A stretch of 64,000 nt of DNA from Siphonodentalium dalli (GCA_032622095.1 CP136066.1:175025164-175089163), one strand, 5' to 3'; counted from the stretch's first letter, positions 41,204-52,090 are shown. Program-made: numbers and translations. The notes: generated by a model not told the origin, from the letters alone.

Positions 41204-41530
41204 AGATTAAAGTCGAGTCGGATCAATCGACCAGCCCAGAGCAGTTCAGACTAAAGTCGAGTCGGATCAATCGACCAGATCAGAGCTGTTCAGATTAAAG
41301 ATGAGTCGCATCAATCGACCAGATCAGAGCAATACAGATTAAAGTCGAGTCGCATCAATCGACCAGATCAGAGCGGTTCAGATTAAAGATGAGTCGCATC
41401 AATCGACCAGATCAGAGCAATACGGATTAAAGTCGAGTCGCATCAATCGACCAGATCAGAGCAATACGAATTAAAGTCTAGTCACATCAATCGACCAGAT
41501 CAAAGCAGTCCAGATTAAAGTCGAATCCAC
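41204..41530. repeat. 44-bp minisatellite, about 7.4 copies
   Basis: Exact 44-bp periodicity is visible, with AGATTAAAG or a variant at 41,204, 41,248, 41,292, 41,336, 41,380, 41,424, 41,468 and 41,512. Each unit also contains GAGTCG(C/G)ATCAATCGACCAGATC. Units alternate between GTTCAG and ATACAG/ATACGG types, giving a hint of an 88-bp dimer in the middle. The open frame at 41,044-41,298 runs into it and is not a gene. Confidence 0.92.
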
Positions 41531-42439
41531 AATCCGCCGAGGCGTCACATCGATCACTGGACTGGTTCCGTGGACACGTGGAGTGATTTGAGCAGACCGG
41601 CGATCAACGCTCGACGATTTCAAAGGGGTCAACTGCTATATGAGCTTTAATGCGGGGCAGTGGGTTGCCCGAAGTGGCCCATGTTGCGTAGACTGATGTG
41701 CCGAAGTTACCGAGCGAGACGATGAGCTAAAATAAAAAGCGGTGCCCCTGGTGGTTTACTGAGGTTGCGCACATAATTTGCAGGGAAACTGATAAAATGT
41801 TCGTTTTGTCAGAATATAAAACAGAGCTGATATTATTTTGGTTGTGTAGCGTTGAAAGTATTATTTTGTTTAATTACATGCTGGTGGTATATGCCTTTAA
41901 TGTTATCTTACGTTTCCAGACAAAAGTTAACGGGACGTTACTCTATACTCAAGTATGCCTGGCTACTTCTATTTAGTATCGCTTTGTTAGCATTTTGAAT
42001 ACTGGTTAATGTTACAGCCAAAAAGATTATTTTATTTGCCCAAGTATGACGAAGACGTGAAGTCATACCAGTGTAAACTGGCGCTAAATTGTCGCCTTGA
42101 CTTTGTGAACCGAAAACACACATTGTAAAGTAAATGCGAGGGATCAAACTTAATATTAATTTCATATCAACAGGATGCACCAAATGTATACTGAGACATA
42201 TATATCTGCCCTAAGGTAAGTAAGGAATTCGGAATTTGTTATCATTTTATACAAAAATCCAGTTTTTGTATGTTAACGTTCGTTGTAAACACCGCGGTCT
42301 GGGTCAGGGGATGAAATGGATACTAAAATACGTCAAATAGCTACACTGATACAACTCTCTGATTGATGAAATGCTTGTATATTTAAGGCACATATATCCC
42401 CTTCATGGCGCCCGACGCATGAATATTATATCTCCCTCA

Positions 42440-42690
42440 CACTCCCTTCGCGTGTCAATATCTCTCACGATATCCATCCCTCCCCTTCGGCTACACGTAT
42501 ATTTCTCTGTCGCGATCACACTCCCTTCGCGTGTCTATATCTCTCACGATATCCATCCCTCCCCTTCGGCTACATGTATATATCTCTGTCGCGATCACAC
42601 TCCCTTCGCGTGTCTATATCTCTCACGATATCCATCCTCCCCTTCGGCTACACGTACATATCTCTGTCGCGATCACACTCCCTTCCCATT
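42440..42690. repeat. 79-bp minisatellite, about 3.2 copies
   Basis: CACTCCCTTC recurs at 42,440, 42,519, 42,598 and 42,676 (spacings 79, 79 and 78). Each unit is a pyrimidine-rich block containing CGCGTGTCTATATCTCTCACG, CCCCTTCGGCTACA and CTCTGTCGCGATCA. It generates two overlapping plus-strand open frames (42,371-42,757 and 42,531-42,716) that repeat the same peptide and are not credible genes. Confidence 0.92.
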
Positions 42691-42759
42691 CGGCTATCTA
42701 TATCGTTTGGTTTTAATGATATTGTATGTGGTACAATTAAGTAGAGATTACCTATGAGT

Positions 42760-42854
42760 TTTGGTTTAATACCCGGAATATCTCATGAGTGGCTACAAGG
42801 AAATTATGTATTTCCATGTAGCCACGAATGAGATAGTTCGGGTATTCAACCAAA
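42760..42854. repeat. 95-bp foldback hairpin
   Basis: Two 45-bp arms (42,760-42,804 and 42,810-42,854) are reverse complements at 39 of 45 positions, with a 5-bp loop. The arm includes AATACCCG, TATCTCAT and GTGGCTACA blocks. This could be a MITE end-to-end foldback, or the DNA of a long RNA hairpin such as a miRNA-like precursor. No flanking target duplication was identified. Confidence 0.85.
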
Positions 42855-44014
42855 GGCCGTATAGACAGTGGAACAGCAGAGACCGGAACAAATCCGTCCA
42901 ACCATGTCGGAGAGTAACAAACTGAAACACATATCAAAATGTTCGTCTCGATTGAGAGGATAGCATGCCTATGTTGCCTTTTTGTGAGATGTTGTACGAT
43001 TGTTTATTTTTATTTTTTAGGTAAAACAGGCTACATGTTATAAGAGTTCTGTTGCGTAATTCAACGGTTTGTGGTTTATTTTGGGGTAAAACTCACTTTT
43101 TTGGTGAAAATGAGAGAATTTTGGAATCCATCACAACAAGTTATATATTTATAATTAATGCATATTTTTATCGAGTTATAAATTAAGTTTTTGAGGTAAT
43201 TAATAGATGTATGACTGGAATGGAGGCCTTTGTGTCAGTTTTGTTCTACATTTGTATTGGTTAAATGGGGGATGTCTTGGACATAAATTGAATGTCGAAA
43301 GGCACTTGAGTAAATAAATGGTTGTTCCAAGCAGGATCCATGCATGGACAGGGTGTATTTTTTAAGTATATCAAAAGTCACGGTTGTAATGTAACATGTT
43401 TTCAAGAGATGTTAGGTTAAACCAGCCGAATTAAAGAATTGCTGTTTCTGTAAAACAGGCCAAAACTTATTTTTATGAAATAAATGAATCAATGTCAAAA
43501 CATAAGCATTAAGTGAAGTTTTGCTATATATTAGGCCAACAACCAGCATGCCGAAACTCAAATACATGAACACATCTAGGTGTAGGTTATGTAACCTTGA
43601 TACTTGTGTAACTTAAAATATTCTTTGCCAAATCATGCAAACGATACACACCTCTTCCACTAACCTCATAACAATGAAAATCGGGCTTGCAAATTACGTT
43701 TACGTTTCCTCATATATTACAGCTATAATTTAAGTGTTCTATGTAATAAATGTCACAGATAATGCACTGCGATTTGGTCGTGAATGGAATTCAGATGGAA
43801 AGCAATATTTTGATTGAAGGTCACACAATTGTTGCATGTAAATCAGTGACAACATGAATTGGAGTTCAAGAAGAGCTGCGTGCAGAGTTGTGGTCTTGTG
43901 TGAACTCTGTCAACTATTATCGAAACATGAGATACACTAAAATAAAGCAATAATGGAACTGAGATAACCAGACCATAATCTGTGCGAGCCCAGATTTTTG
44001 GGGAAATAACTTTT
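42855..44014. other. Non-coding AT-rich stretch
   Basis: No open frame with a recognisable domain, no clear tandem repeat and no RNA gene is visible. The composition and short A/T runs fit ordinary intergenic or intronic mollusc DNA. Confidence 0.5.
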
Positions 44015-44330
44015 TAGCTCACCTGAGATGAAATCTCCGGTGGAGCTATGGTCATCACTCTGCGTCCGTCGTCCGTCCATTCGTCCATCCGTCCGTGTGG
44101 ATATTCCCTCGGTGTCTCACATTCAAATTTGTTCAATTGAGGTCACTATGTCCTATAGTTGTGAAGCCAGGACCATAACTCTTTCCCTCCATAGTAATTC
44201 TTAAAACGACTTCTCCTCAATAAATATCAGAGCTATTTATCTTATATATGGTATGGAGGGTCCGTGTGTGACTGGGTAAAATATGGTCGGAGCCAGGGAC
44301 ATAACTCTAAAAAAAATGGTTTTAGGATTG
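44015..44330 (+). mobile_element. AGCTCACCTGAG-type mollusc repeat, copy 1
   Basis: The copy starts with a hairpin in which AGCTCACCTGAGAT pairs with ATCTCCGGTGGAGCT around a 3-base loop. A GTCCGTCGTCCGTCC run follows, and then a body containing TCACATTCAAATTTGTTCAA, GAAGCCAGGACCATAACTC and TTTCCCTCCATAGTAATTC. The same words recur at 51.5-52.1 kb. Repeats of this kind are widespread in molluscan genomes; the transposition mechanism is not clear from sequence. Confidence 0.75.
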
Positions 44331-44544
44331 AACAACTTGCTCAATTTAACCAAAAAGAAAACAATGAAATTCTTTCTTTTTTTCTTCTGTTTTTTAAATA
44401 GTAAAAAAAACCCCAATATTTTAAATATTATATTTTTTTCATTTTTTTTCAAATTAAATTTTCAAAAACTATCGCTCTTATAACATCCACTGGAGTACCC
44501 AGAATCACAACTTTCATTGAAATCAGTCCGGGCGTCTGGGAGAA

Positions 44545-45777
44545 AAATTAGGAAGAGACAGATTAGCCTTGCCATTTGAAGGGTTAAACACCCCTATTAC
44601 CTTGTTATTTCACATTCCCAATGAAACTTAATATGTTTGACAAATCATGGGACACCGTCACAGTTTCATATGATGTGTACCGATCCCCCATGGGCATCCA
44701 CATTCCTGACTGTCAACCTAAACTATAGTTTCAGATTATATGCGCGAGCGTATCATCGTAACTATAAAGTCATTATTGGTGAACAATGTGTAATGATAGA
44801 AGACGCCAAGACAACAATAGATGGAATACTGGCGTTAGTTTATTTGTGATATCGTGTTTATGTAAGGGATTTCGTTTCAAATAATGATCAAAGTGAGGGT
44901 ATCAAATTGGTCTCGGTTCAATTGATTGTGTCACCCTTTCTACGTATATGGGTGTATAATTATGGTGTCAGGTACATTTGACCTAGCTGTATGCAACACC
45001 ATGCATACAGACAAAACACGTATGCGCAGGTCGCTAAGAAGGAACATTGCATGGAGCCGGTTCGTTCTGTAGTACATTTGTACAACAGCCTCGTGCGCTC
45101 TTCTGGTGTACATCGAAATGTTTTAGCTGGCATTCGGTGACTGGCTTCAATGTCATATACATGGTCACTTAAATGCCAAAATTAAGTTCAATTCTGACCT
45201 TCATATATTTTGGGACATTCCTCCGATCAGAATATTAATATGTCGAAAACTACTTCAGATATACTAATCCATATCTATATTGAACATCCCTCAACAGTCA
45301 AAGGAGAGTGATCAGTTCTATACAAACGGTTGTTAAGGAGTACACTAAATAAAATGTGAGCATGGTTTATGAATCCTTCAAAAGACTATTATATGCAATT
45401 AATGGTTAAATACTGAGAATCAATATTGAAATAACTTTGTATCACGAAGCATGCTTGTTGTGTTGCCTCATTAATGGTCATTGGAACAAAATATTAGCTG
45501 ATTAGTATGTGCATATATGATATCGTATTCGCGCAAAGTATAAAAACACTATTCTAGTTAATTTGGACTTTGATCGCGAAATTTCTAAAGAAAAACTTCC
45601 CCTTTTCCGACAATAAAAAAGCGGGTTTTTTTCTCAAAATAGGCCTCTGCGCAGGCGGGAAGAAACAAACCCACTGTCGTCAGTTTGTCGATTAAAGTCA
45701 CGTGGGTAAACATTTGACACCTGTGTGCAAAGTATAAGTACAACTCTAGTTGATATGTGCGTTTATTGAGCTGTAAT
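44545..45777. other. Non-coding stretch
   Basis: Only short frames without domains are seen. The MTNHGTPS... frame at 44,637-44,849 has no supporting motif or codon signal. There is a single CACGTG at about 45,699. Confidence 0.45.
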
Positions 45778-45869
45778 TTCGTGTCAAATATCGTCTGATT
45801 TCCGGACCGGTATTCCGGGATATAGGACTATAAGGATTGGACCGGTATTCCGGTCTCTCGGGTTCAAAG

Positions 45870-46420
45870 GGTTAAGAGGAACAAAGGCGCATAACTCCAT
45901 CAAAATCATTGACCCATTACAACATTCCAACTTGACTTGTGTTTTCTGAACTGTAAACAGTTTACACTCTGACAAGAAATTCTGTTCACGTTATCATCTG
46001 GATAACCAAAATTTATTTATAAGTGTAAAAAGATGCATAACTCTGTCAAAAATCATCATGCCGTGATTCAATTTCGGTCGAACTTGACCTGTATTTTTTC
46101 AAACGTTAATTAGTAATAATTACGTACCAGATCGAACAACATTGAACAAAACTTGATTTCTAAATCGAGCAAGAGGCAGAACGCAGCCAACAATCAACTT
46201 ACAATCACCAAATTAGAACATTACCTGACTGTGTCTTTCCAAATATGAATAATGTACCAGATGCATGTATACAAAAAAATTCTGTCTAGCGTTAATCGTC
46301 AAGTTATCATCCCAAAAATTGTGGTTTCTAAGTTGAAAAGGGGCATAATTCAGACTGATAACTGCATCAACAAATATCAGACCGTAATAAAACATGACCG
46401 GACTTTAAACAAATTCAAAT
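45870..46420. repeat. Decayed CATAACTC-type tandem repeats
   Basis: Three diverged units share GGCGCATAACTCCATCAAAATCATT-like starts (near 45,878, 46,020 and 46,335) and AACTTGACCTGTATTTT-like ends. They resemble a dispersed repeat type common in bivalve intergenic DNA. Just upstream, GGACCGGTATTCCGG occurs twice (about 45,803 and 45,839), each with a small ACCGG/CCGGT hairpin. Confidence 0.6.
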
Positions 46421-48225
46421 CTGATATGTGTGTTTTTACAACCAATACACACACGATTGAATATATAGCGAAATATACTGAAGGTTTCTCACCAGAATTC
46501 CCAACTACACCTTTTACCGGACTCGGCCTCCGGGTCGCAGTTCGAATTTTAATCCGTCCCCAAAAATTCCCATTTCTATAAATAAAACGCCCATGGCCCA
46601 TGTATACCAAGAAGCAGCGAAACATTATATACGCGGAGCGCGAAATGACCGTCATCAATGCGTCCGTGTGTGCGCGGGGGACGTACATGTACGTCCGTCC
46701 GGAACTTTGTCCAAGCCTGTATTCTGTCATTTTAAACTTGGCACATATATCAACCTGCATGGGAACCTGCGCACCTATGATGTTGAGTTCAGTCGGAGTC
46801 CTTTTGGCAGAGTTATTGCCGTTTTAGAACATAGCAATGTTTTATGTTTTTGTGTTAGAGTTATTAACCCTTTCTCGACAATTTGACGATGTGCAACATA
46901 TTTAGTGAATATGTACTTTGCAGTCTACCGTACACTGCCATATAATTGCCTCAGATCTGTGGAGAAACACAGTGCAAGGCCATTAAAATTATTCCTTCCA
47001 CAACACAGTTCCTGGGCATATGGCCCAAAATTCCTTATAGCGAAAAAATGGCAAATACGTGTCCGAGGGGTGTATCTCATGCATGTCTCGACCGCCATCT
47101 CAATGGCAACACATCATTAAACAGGGGTCTTATGGCGAATATATATCACATAGAAAAATCCGGTTGGCTTCCTTATATTTCACAAATGGGAGGTTTGAGT
47201 GACAAAATTGGCTGTTTTTGGGATGTCCGTTATTGGGTATCCGATTTCATGAGCTCAGAAACTTGAGTAATCCGTTACTATATTATACAAGTCCTATGTA
47301 ATTATCTCACTTGTATGACCGATTCTCGCATTAAAAACCGATTATTCTATAAAGTTACTATATTTGGAAGCAGTCCACCATGGTATGTTGTCCGTGAAAA
47401 CTGTGTTTTCTCCGTTACCATCAATTTAAATCGTCATAACTGACAGATACAACTTGCTGTACGTGCCTAATTTTATATAAAGAAACGCAGTATCACGTGT
47501 AACCTGGGGACTATATAGCTCTAAATGCAAATGAATCATATGTAGAAATAACGAGAGATGAGTTGCCACTCCGAAAACAGTTTATTTAAAGGATTACTAT
47601 CCTCATGAAACAACAAAATTCTATCGGAAAGCCACCCCTATTGTGATCACAATGATCCAAGTCCCATAAAATCGCGTAATAAATAAGCCGAGAAATAAAT
47701 AAATAATACCACCGTCAAGCGAGGTAAACTAATTAAAAACAAAGAATCGGAGTCGGAGTTAATTATGTCTACCTATATGGCGATGGAAAATCCTGAATCG
47801 ACATCAGCGCGTGAGTGTAATGGAATTGCTGCGGGGCATATCAATAGCATTGTGTACACATGGTGAATTGTCATCGTGCGGTGAGTTATCTTCACTTGTG
47901 ATTTGTCTTAAGTGCTGTTTGGAAAGTTACGGTATTGTTTTGACAAAAAATATAGAGGGACGATTGAGCGGGGTAGATAACACTTTCGTATAAAGCTTAT
48001 AAAAACACGAGCCGACATGTGAACTTTATTCGGGTGCGTGTTCGCGATGTTGTTTTAATTTTCCGTATATATGCCCCGAGTGTCCCGTATTTACAATAAT
48101 TCATTCATTCTAGTGACTCTCAGTTAGGCATATGCTGTATTCATTTCCAAACGATGTTCGTTTACGTGACATTTGGCAGGATTTCTGTGGGAAACCCGTT
48201 GCGCAAAATCAGAAACCGATTACAT
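46421..48225. other. Repeat-derived non-coding stretch
   Basis: Several overlapping short open frames occur on both strands (for example 46,377-46,760 minus, 46,593-46,886 plus), but none has a known domain. The sequence around 46,700-46,830 (AACTTTGTCCAAGCC..., TTGGCAGAGTTATTGCC) resembles a decayed interspersed repeat. One TTTTCTCCGTTACC motif lies at 47,405-47,418. Confidence 0.5.
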
Positions 48226-48230
48226 ATACC

Positions 48231-48625
48231 AAATAAAGAGCGTTTAATTTGACGAGTCAGTCATGGTTACGAATACATACAATTGCAGTTAAAGTGGGGA
48301 GTATGTTGATGAATAATTCACGATGACAACTATTCTAAGTCGAGTCCTCATTTCCTTCACCATGGCTCAATAAAGAGCGTTCCATGTTAAGAGTTTTCCT
48401 AATATGGTACGAATAAAAAGAGTTTAATAAAGCGGAAATTGCTATGACAATGATGGAAGGATATATAAAGCATGCATGTCGGAAGTTCGTGTACATGTAT
48501 TGACCTGTATTGTTGTAATCAGTAAACAATCACTAGAACAACTGTTCTAAGTCGAGTCCCTTTACCTTGACGCAATAAAAAGCGTTCACTATTACGATAT
48601 ATTGCGAATAAAGAGCACTTGAATA
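48231..48625. repeat. Diverged about 212-bp duplication with AAAGAGCGTT motifs
   Basis: ACAACT(A/G)TTCTAAGTCGAGTCC occurs at about 48,326 and 48,538. Each copy is followed after 20-30 bases by an AATAAA(G/A)AGCGTTC motif and then by a GCGAATAAA/ACGAATAAA motif. A further AAATAAAGAGCGTTTAA lies at 48,231. The spacing implies an old local duplication of about 212 bp. Confidence 0.7.
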
Positions 48626-48649
48626 TGTGATTCCATATTAAACCGGATT

Positions 48650-49470
48650 ATTATCCCTCCTTCAAAAAGTGTTATATATGATTGGATGTTTAAACGAACC
48701 ACGGCGAACATTTATATATTTTATAACCCTATTGTTATGCGTAATTGACACATAGAGGTCGATTTATGACCTGGATATTCAATAGACCGCATCGCTAGAG
48801 TGCTAATTTTATAGGCCAATAACCATGCATAGATGCAGTGAATATCCATCAGTGACAGCGAGATTGTTTTGGGGTGGGGGAAGCAATATTCCGAAATATA
48901 TATAAACACCATATTGCCCAAATATATACATGATTCATAACCAAGGAAAAATGAACTTATCATATCATATTGGTAATGAATGACTTGATTATAATTGATT
49001 AAATCCGACAGCAATAAACCAATTTTGTATTGTTTTACCGCGTTACGATAAATTAAAACGAAACGCTCTTTATTGACACACGACTAATGGCATCTGGAAA
49101 TTGGAATGTTTACGAGATGATAATTGCCTAATAACTGTGCAAGTCTTCGCGTATATATGCAATCTTGATATACATATATAATATAACTTGGACTATTCTG
49201 GTAACGAAAAAATATATATAAACACGAGCACGCGTTTATATAGATAAATGCGCGCAAAACTGAATAATATACGGGCATGGCTTTATAGTAACAACACATC
49301 GCGATACATATAATAATAGTAATAATAACACGATAAAGACATTTAATTACGAGAAAGGCGATGTTTTCGGCGAAGTTTTGCATTCGCAGTGTGATAACGC
49401 GACAATCTTCAAAGGCCGCGATCGACTACATGCAAACTTAAAATACCGCCGTCGCGTATCTATGCGTTGT
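48650..49470. other. Non-coding AT-rich stretch
   Basis: Short minus-strand frames (48,721-49,014 and 49,084-49,383) are rich in I, Y and C, as expected of translated AT-rich DNA, and show no domain. One minus-strand copy of the AATAAAGAGCGTTT motif lies at 49,061-49,075. Confidence 0.5.
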
Positions 49471-49481
49471 CAATGAGTTAC

Positions 49482-49551
49482 CACGTGATCTATCACGTGC
49501 TATGCTTCTGTTTACATGTGACAATCACGTGATCGGGCTGATGATCACGTG
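49482..49551. promoter_or_regulatory. Cluster of four CACGTG E-boxes
   Basis: CACGTG occurs at 49,482, 49,494, 49,526 and 49,546. Three are in the extended form TCACGTG, two of them ATCACGTGA. Such sites bind bHLH-zip factors (USF, MITF/TFE, MYC classes). Four in 70 bases is far above the chance rate for a 6-mer in AT-rich DNA. No adjacent gene was identified, so a promoter or enhancer role is inference. A further CACGTG lies at about 49,814. Confidence 0.5.
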
Positions 49552-49596
49552 ACTTCGTCTACAACAAAATCTTCGGCTAACTTCGGAATTTTTTTT

Positions 49597-49618
49597 AATC
49601 GTTATAAAAATAACGATT
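49597..49618. repeat. Small perfect palindrome
   Basis: AATCGTTAT and ATAACGATT form a perfect 9-bp inverted repeat around AAAA, just right of the E-box cluster. It is too short to assign a role. Confidence 0.7.
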
Positions 49619-49876
49619 GGCGGCCGAATATTAGATTATATGCGCCCAATGGACATTTTATATATATGTTATCGGTATATTGAAAGAAAATAATATTGTT
49701 TTTTCAGGACCGTATTCTCCGTTTTCTCCGTTACCACCATAACACATAGAAAATCGACGATTTAACTCCAACTGCTAATCTCATCTGACGGAACGTCTAT
49801 CAAGCCCAAGATATCACGTGAGCATGTTGAAATTAATATCACAAGACTTTTGTATATGGTTGTAAACAATATGCGG

Positions 49877-49905
49877 TTTTCTCCGTTACCGTTTTCTCCG
49901 TTACC
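49877..49905. repeat. Back-to-back TTTTCTCCGTTACC motifs
   Basis: Two perfect copies of TTTTCTCCGTTACC stand 15 bp apart, at 49,877-49,890 and 49,892-49,905. Another copy lies at 49,722-49,735, preceded by a partial TTCTCCG. They belong to a motif family found at least eight times between 47.4 and 53.0 kb. Confidence 0.9.
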
Positions 49906-50129
49906 AGCGAACACCAGAAGGTCATTCTTTAGGCACATATGAACCCTTTGGCGATACTATATCGGCAGTCTGGGTTTGTTTGACTCAGATCAACACAAAA
50001 AACTAACCAGGTTAGTTACAAATAGGGGAGACCCGGGCAAAGCGGGACACCAAATGTTTTCAAGGAATTTAAGATAGGATTTTCGCCGGAAAAAAATGGA
50101 AAGCCGTTGATTGGTATATAATTCATCGG

Positions 50130-50575
50130 CGCATATAATCGGGTGATCAGCCGATTTAGGTCAAACAAAAGGTGTGTGTAGGAAGCCAATCTAAATACCC
50201 CCCCTTCACCACACCACGATCTAAAATGGACACCATCCAGAGATGTTCAAATAGGGCACCCATGGCATATTTCTCGACCCCTTGGTCGATTTAGGTAAAA
50301 CAAAGGGTGCCCCAAGATAATCTAAATATTCACCCCTTTCACACCACCCCGATCCAAAATGGCCGCCGACCAGAATGATTCAAATAGGACATCCATGCCA
50401 TTTCTCGTCCCGTTGACCGATTTAGGTCAAACAAAGGGTGTTGTAGGGTGCGCCTCCACATGCACTCTTTCCAAACACCTCAACCTGCATGATCCAAAAT
50501 TGTCGCTGTCCAGAGGGGTTCATCTCTCAGCCCCTTGGCCGATTTAGGTCAAAACAAAGGGTGTTATATATTGTT
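50130..50575. repeat. Four diverged units of about 122-135 bp
   Basis: CCGATTTAGGTCAAACAAAGGGTG or a close variant recurs, with GATTTAGG at 50,153, 50,288, 50,419 and 50,541 (spacings 135, 131 and 122). Between these anchors lie related stretches: CACCCCTTTCACACCAC, GATC(C/T)AAAATGG and TTCAAATAGG. The block ends directly before the GHGKG coding segment. A short GGGAGACCCGGGCAAAGCGGG tract precedes it at about 50,025. Confidence 0.85.
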
Positions 50576-50589
50576 CCTGGTGTCAAATA

Positions 50590-51330
50590 CATCCACTATA
50601 CATTTCGGATTCACCCACCAGCCAATATCGAAACAGACATATCTTCAACCTTGTCAGTAATCATTCTAAGATGGGCGTGAAAGCTACCTGGCAATATTTG
50701 GAAGCAGGTCATGGAAAGGGACCGTGTGATGGAGTTGGAGGGACCTCCAAGAGGTTGGCTGACGTTGCAGTGAAGACCGGTAAATGTGTGATACAGAACG
50801 CCGCCGCATTTTGTGATTGGGACAATCACGCCAATGTTAATGTCGCATTTATTCACCTCAACGAAAGCGCCCTGAAATTGTTTTTTTCCGATGTCCTACC
50901 CATTCCTGGAACACTCAAGGTACACGCGGTTATTCCTACCAAACACGCAAACGGCATCGCTACCAGAGAAACGTCATGTTTCTGCGCCAATTGTTTAAAT
51001 TTTCTAACTTCAAATGGTGAATCCGACCTGAAATGCAATTGGAAGTTCACAACGATGTCTGCACCACATGTTCGCGAGTCTAATGATTCTCGGTCAACGG
51101 TCATCAAAGGCAAGCGAGCTTCAAAAAAGAGTGCGGAAAATAACTGTCAAGATGCGTATTCTTGTGGGAAGTGTGGATGGGTTTATGGTGATCCACTCGA
51201 CCCCAGTAAACGCGACGAATGGGTGTTGTGCTCAGATTGTGGCAAGTGGTTTCATGAAGGTTGCGGAGAGGATTACGGTGTCTTTGACGACGGTGATAAT
51301 TTCACGTGTTTGTCATGTTTAGACATATAG
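50590..51330 (+). CDS. Transposase-like GHGKG domain plus PHD-like zinc finger
   Basis: The frame is open to a TAG at 51,328-51,330. From the first Met (50,671) it encodes 219 residues. The frame stays open upstream, and the codons there read YISDSPTSQYRNRHIF, which fits this protein type, so Met 50,671 is probably internal. The key block WQYLEAGHGKGPCDGVGGTSKR (residues 7-28 from that Met) is, from memory, shared by large uncharacterised, transposon-derived proteins of invertebrates. There the preceding SD and this E-x-GHGKG region probably form part of a DDE-like catalytic core. The C-terminus has C165-C168, C187-C190, H195-C198 and C213-C216 (WVLCSDCGKWFHEGC), a PHD-like zinc finger. The N-terminal two-thirds expected for such proteins is not present as a continuous frame. 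It may be a 3' exon of a host gene or the remnant of a transposon. The composition is clearly less AT-rich than the flanks. Confidence 0.7.
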   Translation, partial: HPLYISDSPTSQYRNRHIFNLVSNHSKMGVKATWQYLEAGHGKGPCDGVGGTSKRLADVAVKTGKCVIQNAAAFCDWDNHANVNVAFIHLNESALKLFFSDVLPIPGTLKVHAVIPTKHANGIATRETSCFCANCLNFLTSNGESDLKCNWKFTTMSAPHVRESNDSRSTVIKGKRASKKSAENNCQDAYSCGKCGWVYGDPLDPSKRDEWVLCSDCGKWFHEGCGEDYGVFDDGDNFTCLSCLDI

Positions 51331-51534
51331 ACTCAATGTGTTGACACTAGTAACGATGACATTTATTAAATTGATTTATATAGGCACGACATTAATTGAA
51401 GGCTACTAGCTCTTTAAAAATACGCTCTTTAAAAAATCGTCAGTTGTGGGTTGCACCCCACAATTTACTCAAACAAAAGATCGCATCCCACAAGTATTCT
51501 TGGGTATGTGCGGTCACCTCACAAGTATACTTTG

Positions 51535-52090
51535 GCCAGTACGTACATCCGTCCATCCGTCAACAATTCTTTAAACACCTTCTCCTCTGGAACCGAATGA
51601 GTTCATATTTGGTGTGGCTGTTCCCTAGGTGACTCTCATTCAGATTTGTTCAAATGAGGTCACTGGGTCGAATAGTTGCGAAGCCAGGGCCATAACTCTT
51701 TCCCTCCATAGTAATTCTTTTAAACATCTTCTTCTCAAATACCGGCAGGCCAAATGGGTTCATATTTGGTGTGGATGTTCCCTAGGTGACTCACATTCAG
51801 ATTTGTTCAAATGAGGTCACTGTGTCAAATAGTTGCGAAGCCTGGGCCATAACTCTTTCCCTCCATAGTATTTCTTAAAACGACTTCTTCTCTTGTACCA
51901 TCGGGTCGAATGGATTCATATTTGATACGGAGGGACCTTGGGTGATTGGGGTTCAGATTTGTTCAAATTGGGTCACTGGGTCAAATAGGGGCGGAGCCAG
52001 GGACATAACTCTAAAAACAAAAAATTACATTTTTGCATTTTGACCTTTAATTTTAGCTCACCTGAGACGAAGTCTCCGATGGAGCGAAAG
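51535..52090 (+). mobile_element. AGCTCACCTGAG-type mollusc repeat, copy 2
   Basis: Three diverged units of about 160 bp share CATATTTGGTGTGG, TTCCCTAGGTGACTC, ATTCAGATTTGTTCAAATGAGG, GTTGCGAAGCC and CATAACTCTTTCCCTCC. An AGCTCACCTGAGACGAAGTCTCCGATGGAGC hairpin follows at about 52,055-52,085. In copy 1 (44.0 kb) the hairpin precedes the body; here it follows, so these may be neighbouring parts of a longer repeating structure. Open frames across it are not genes. Confidence 0.78.

Noticed and set aside
41044-41298. Small gene before the 44-bp repeat
   Set aside because: Its second half is translated minisatellite and its first half resembles a decayed dispersed repeat tail.
42371-42757. Plus-strand frames over the 79-bp repeat
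   Set aside because: Two overlapping frames repeat the same peptide because 79 is not a multiple of three and the unit lacks stops. No domain is present.
46377-46760. 127-codon minus-strand frame
   Set aside because: It overlaps two plus-strand frames over a repeat-like stretch and has no recognisable motif or codon signal.
50853-51113. Minus-strand 86-codon frame opposite the GHGKG segment
   Set aside because: It is an antisense shadow of a plus frame that carries clear family motifs.
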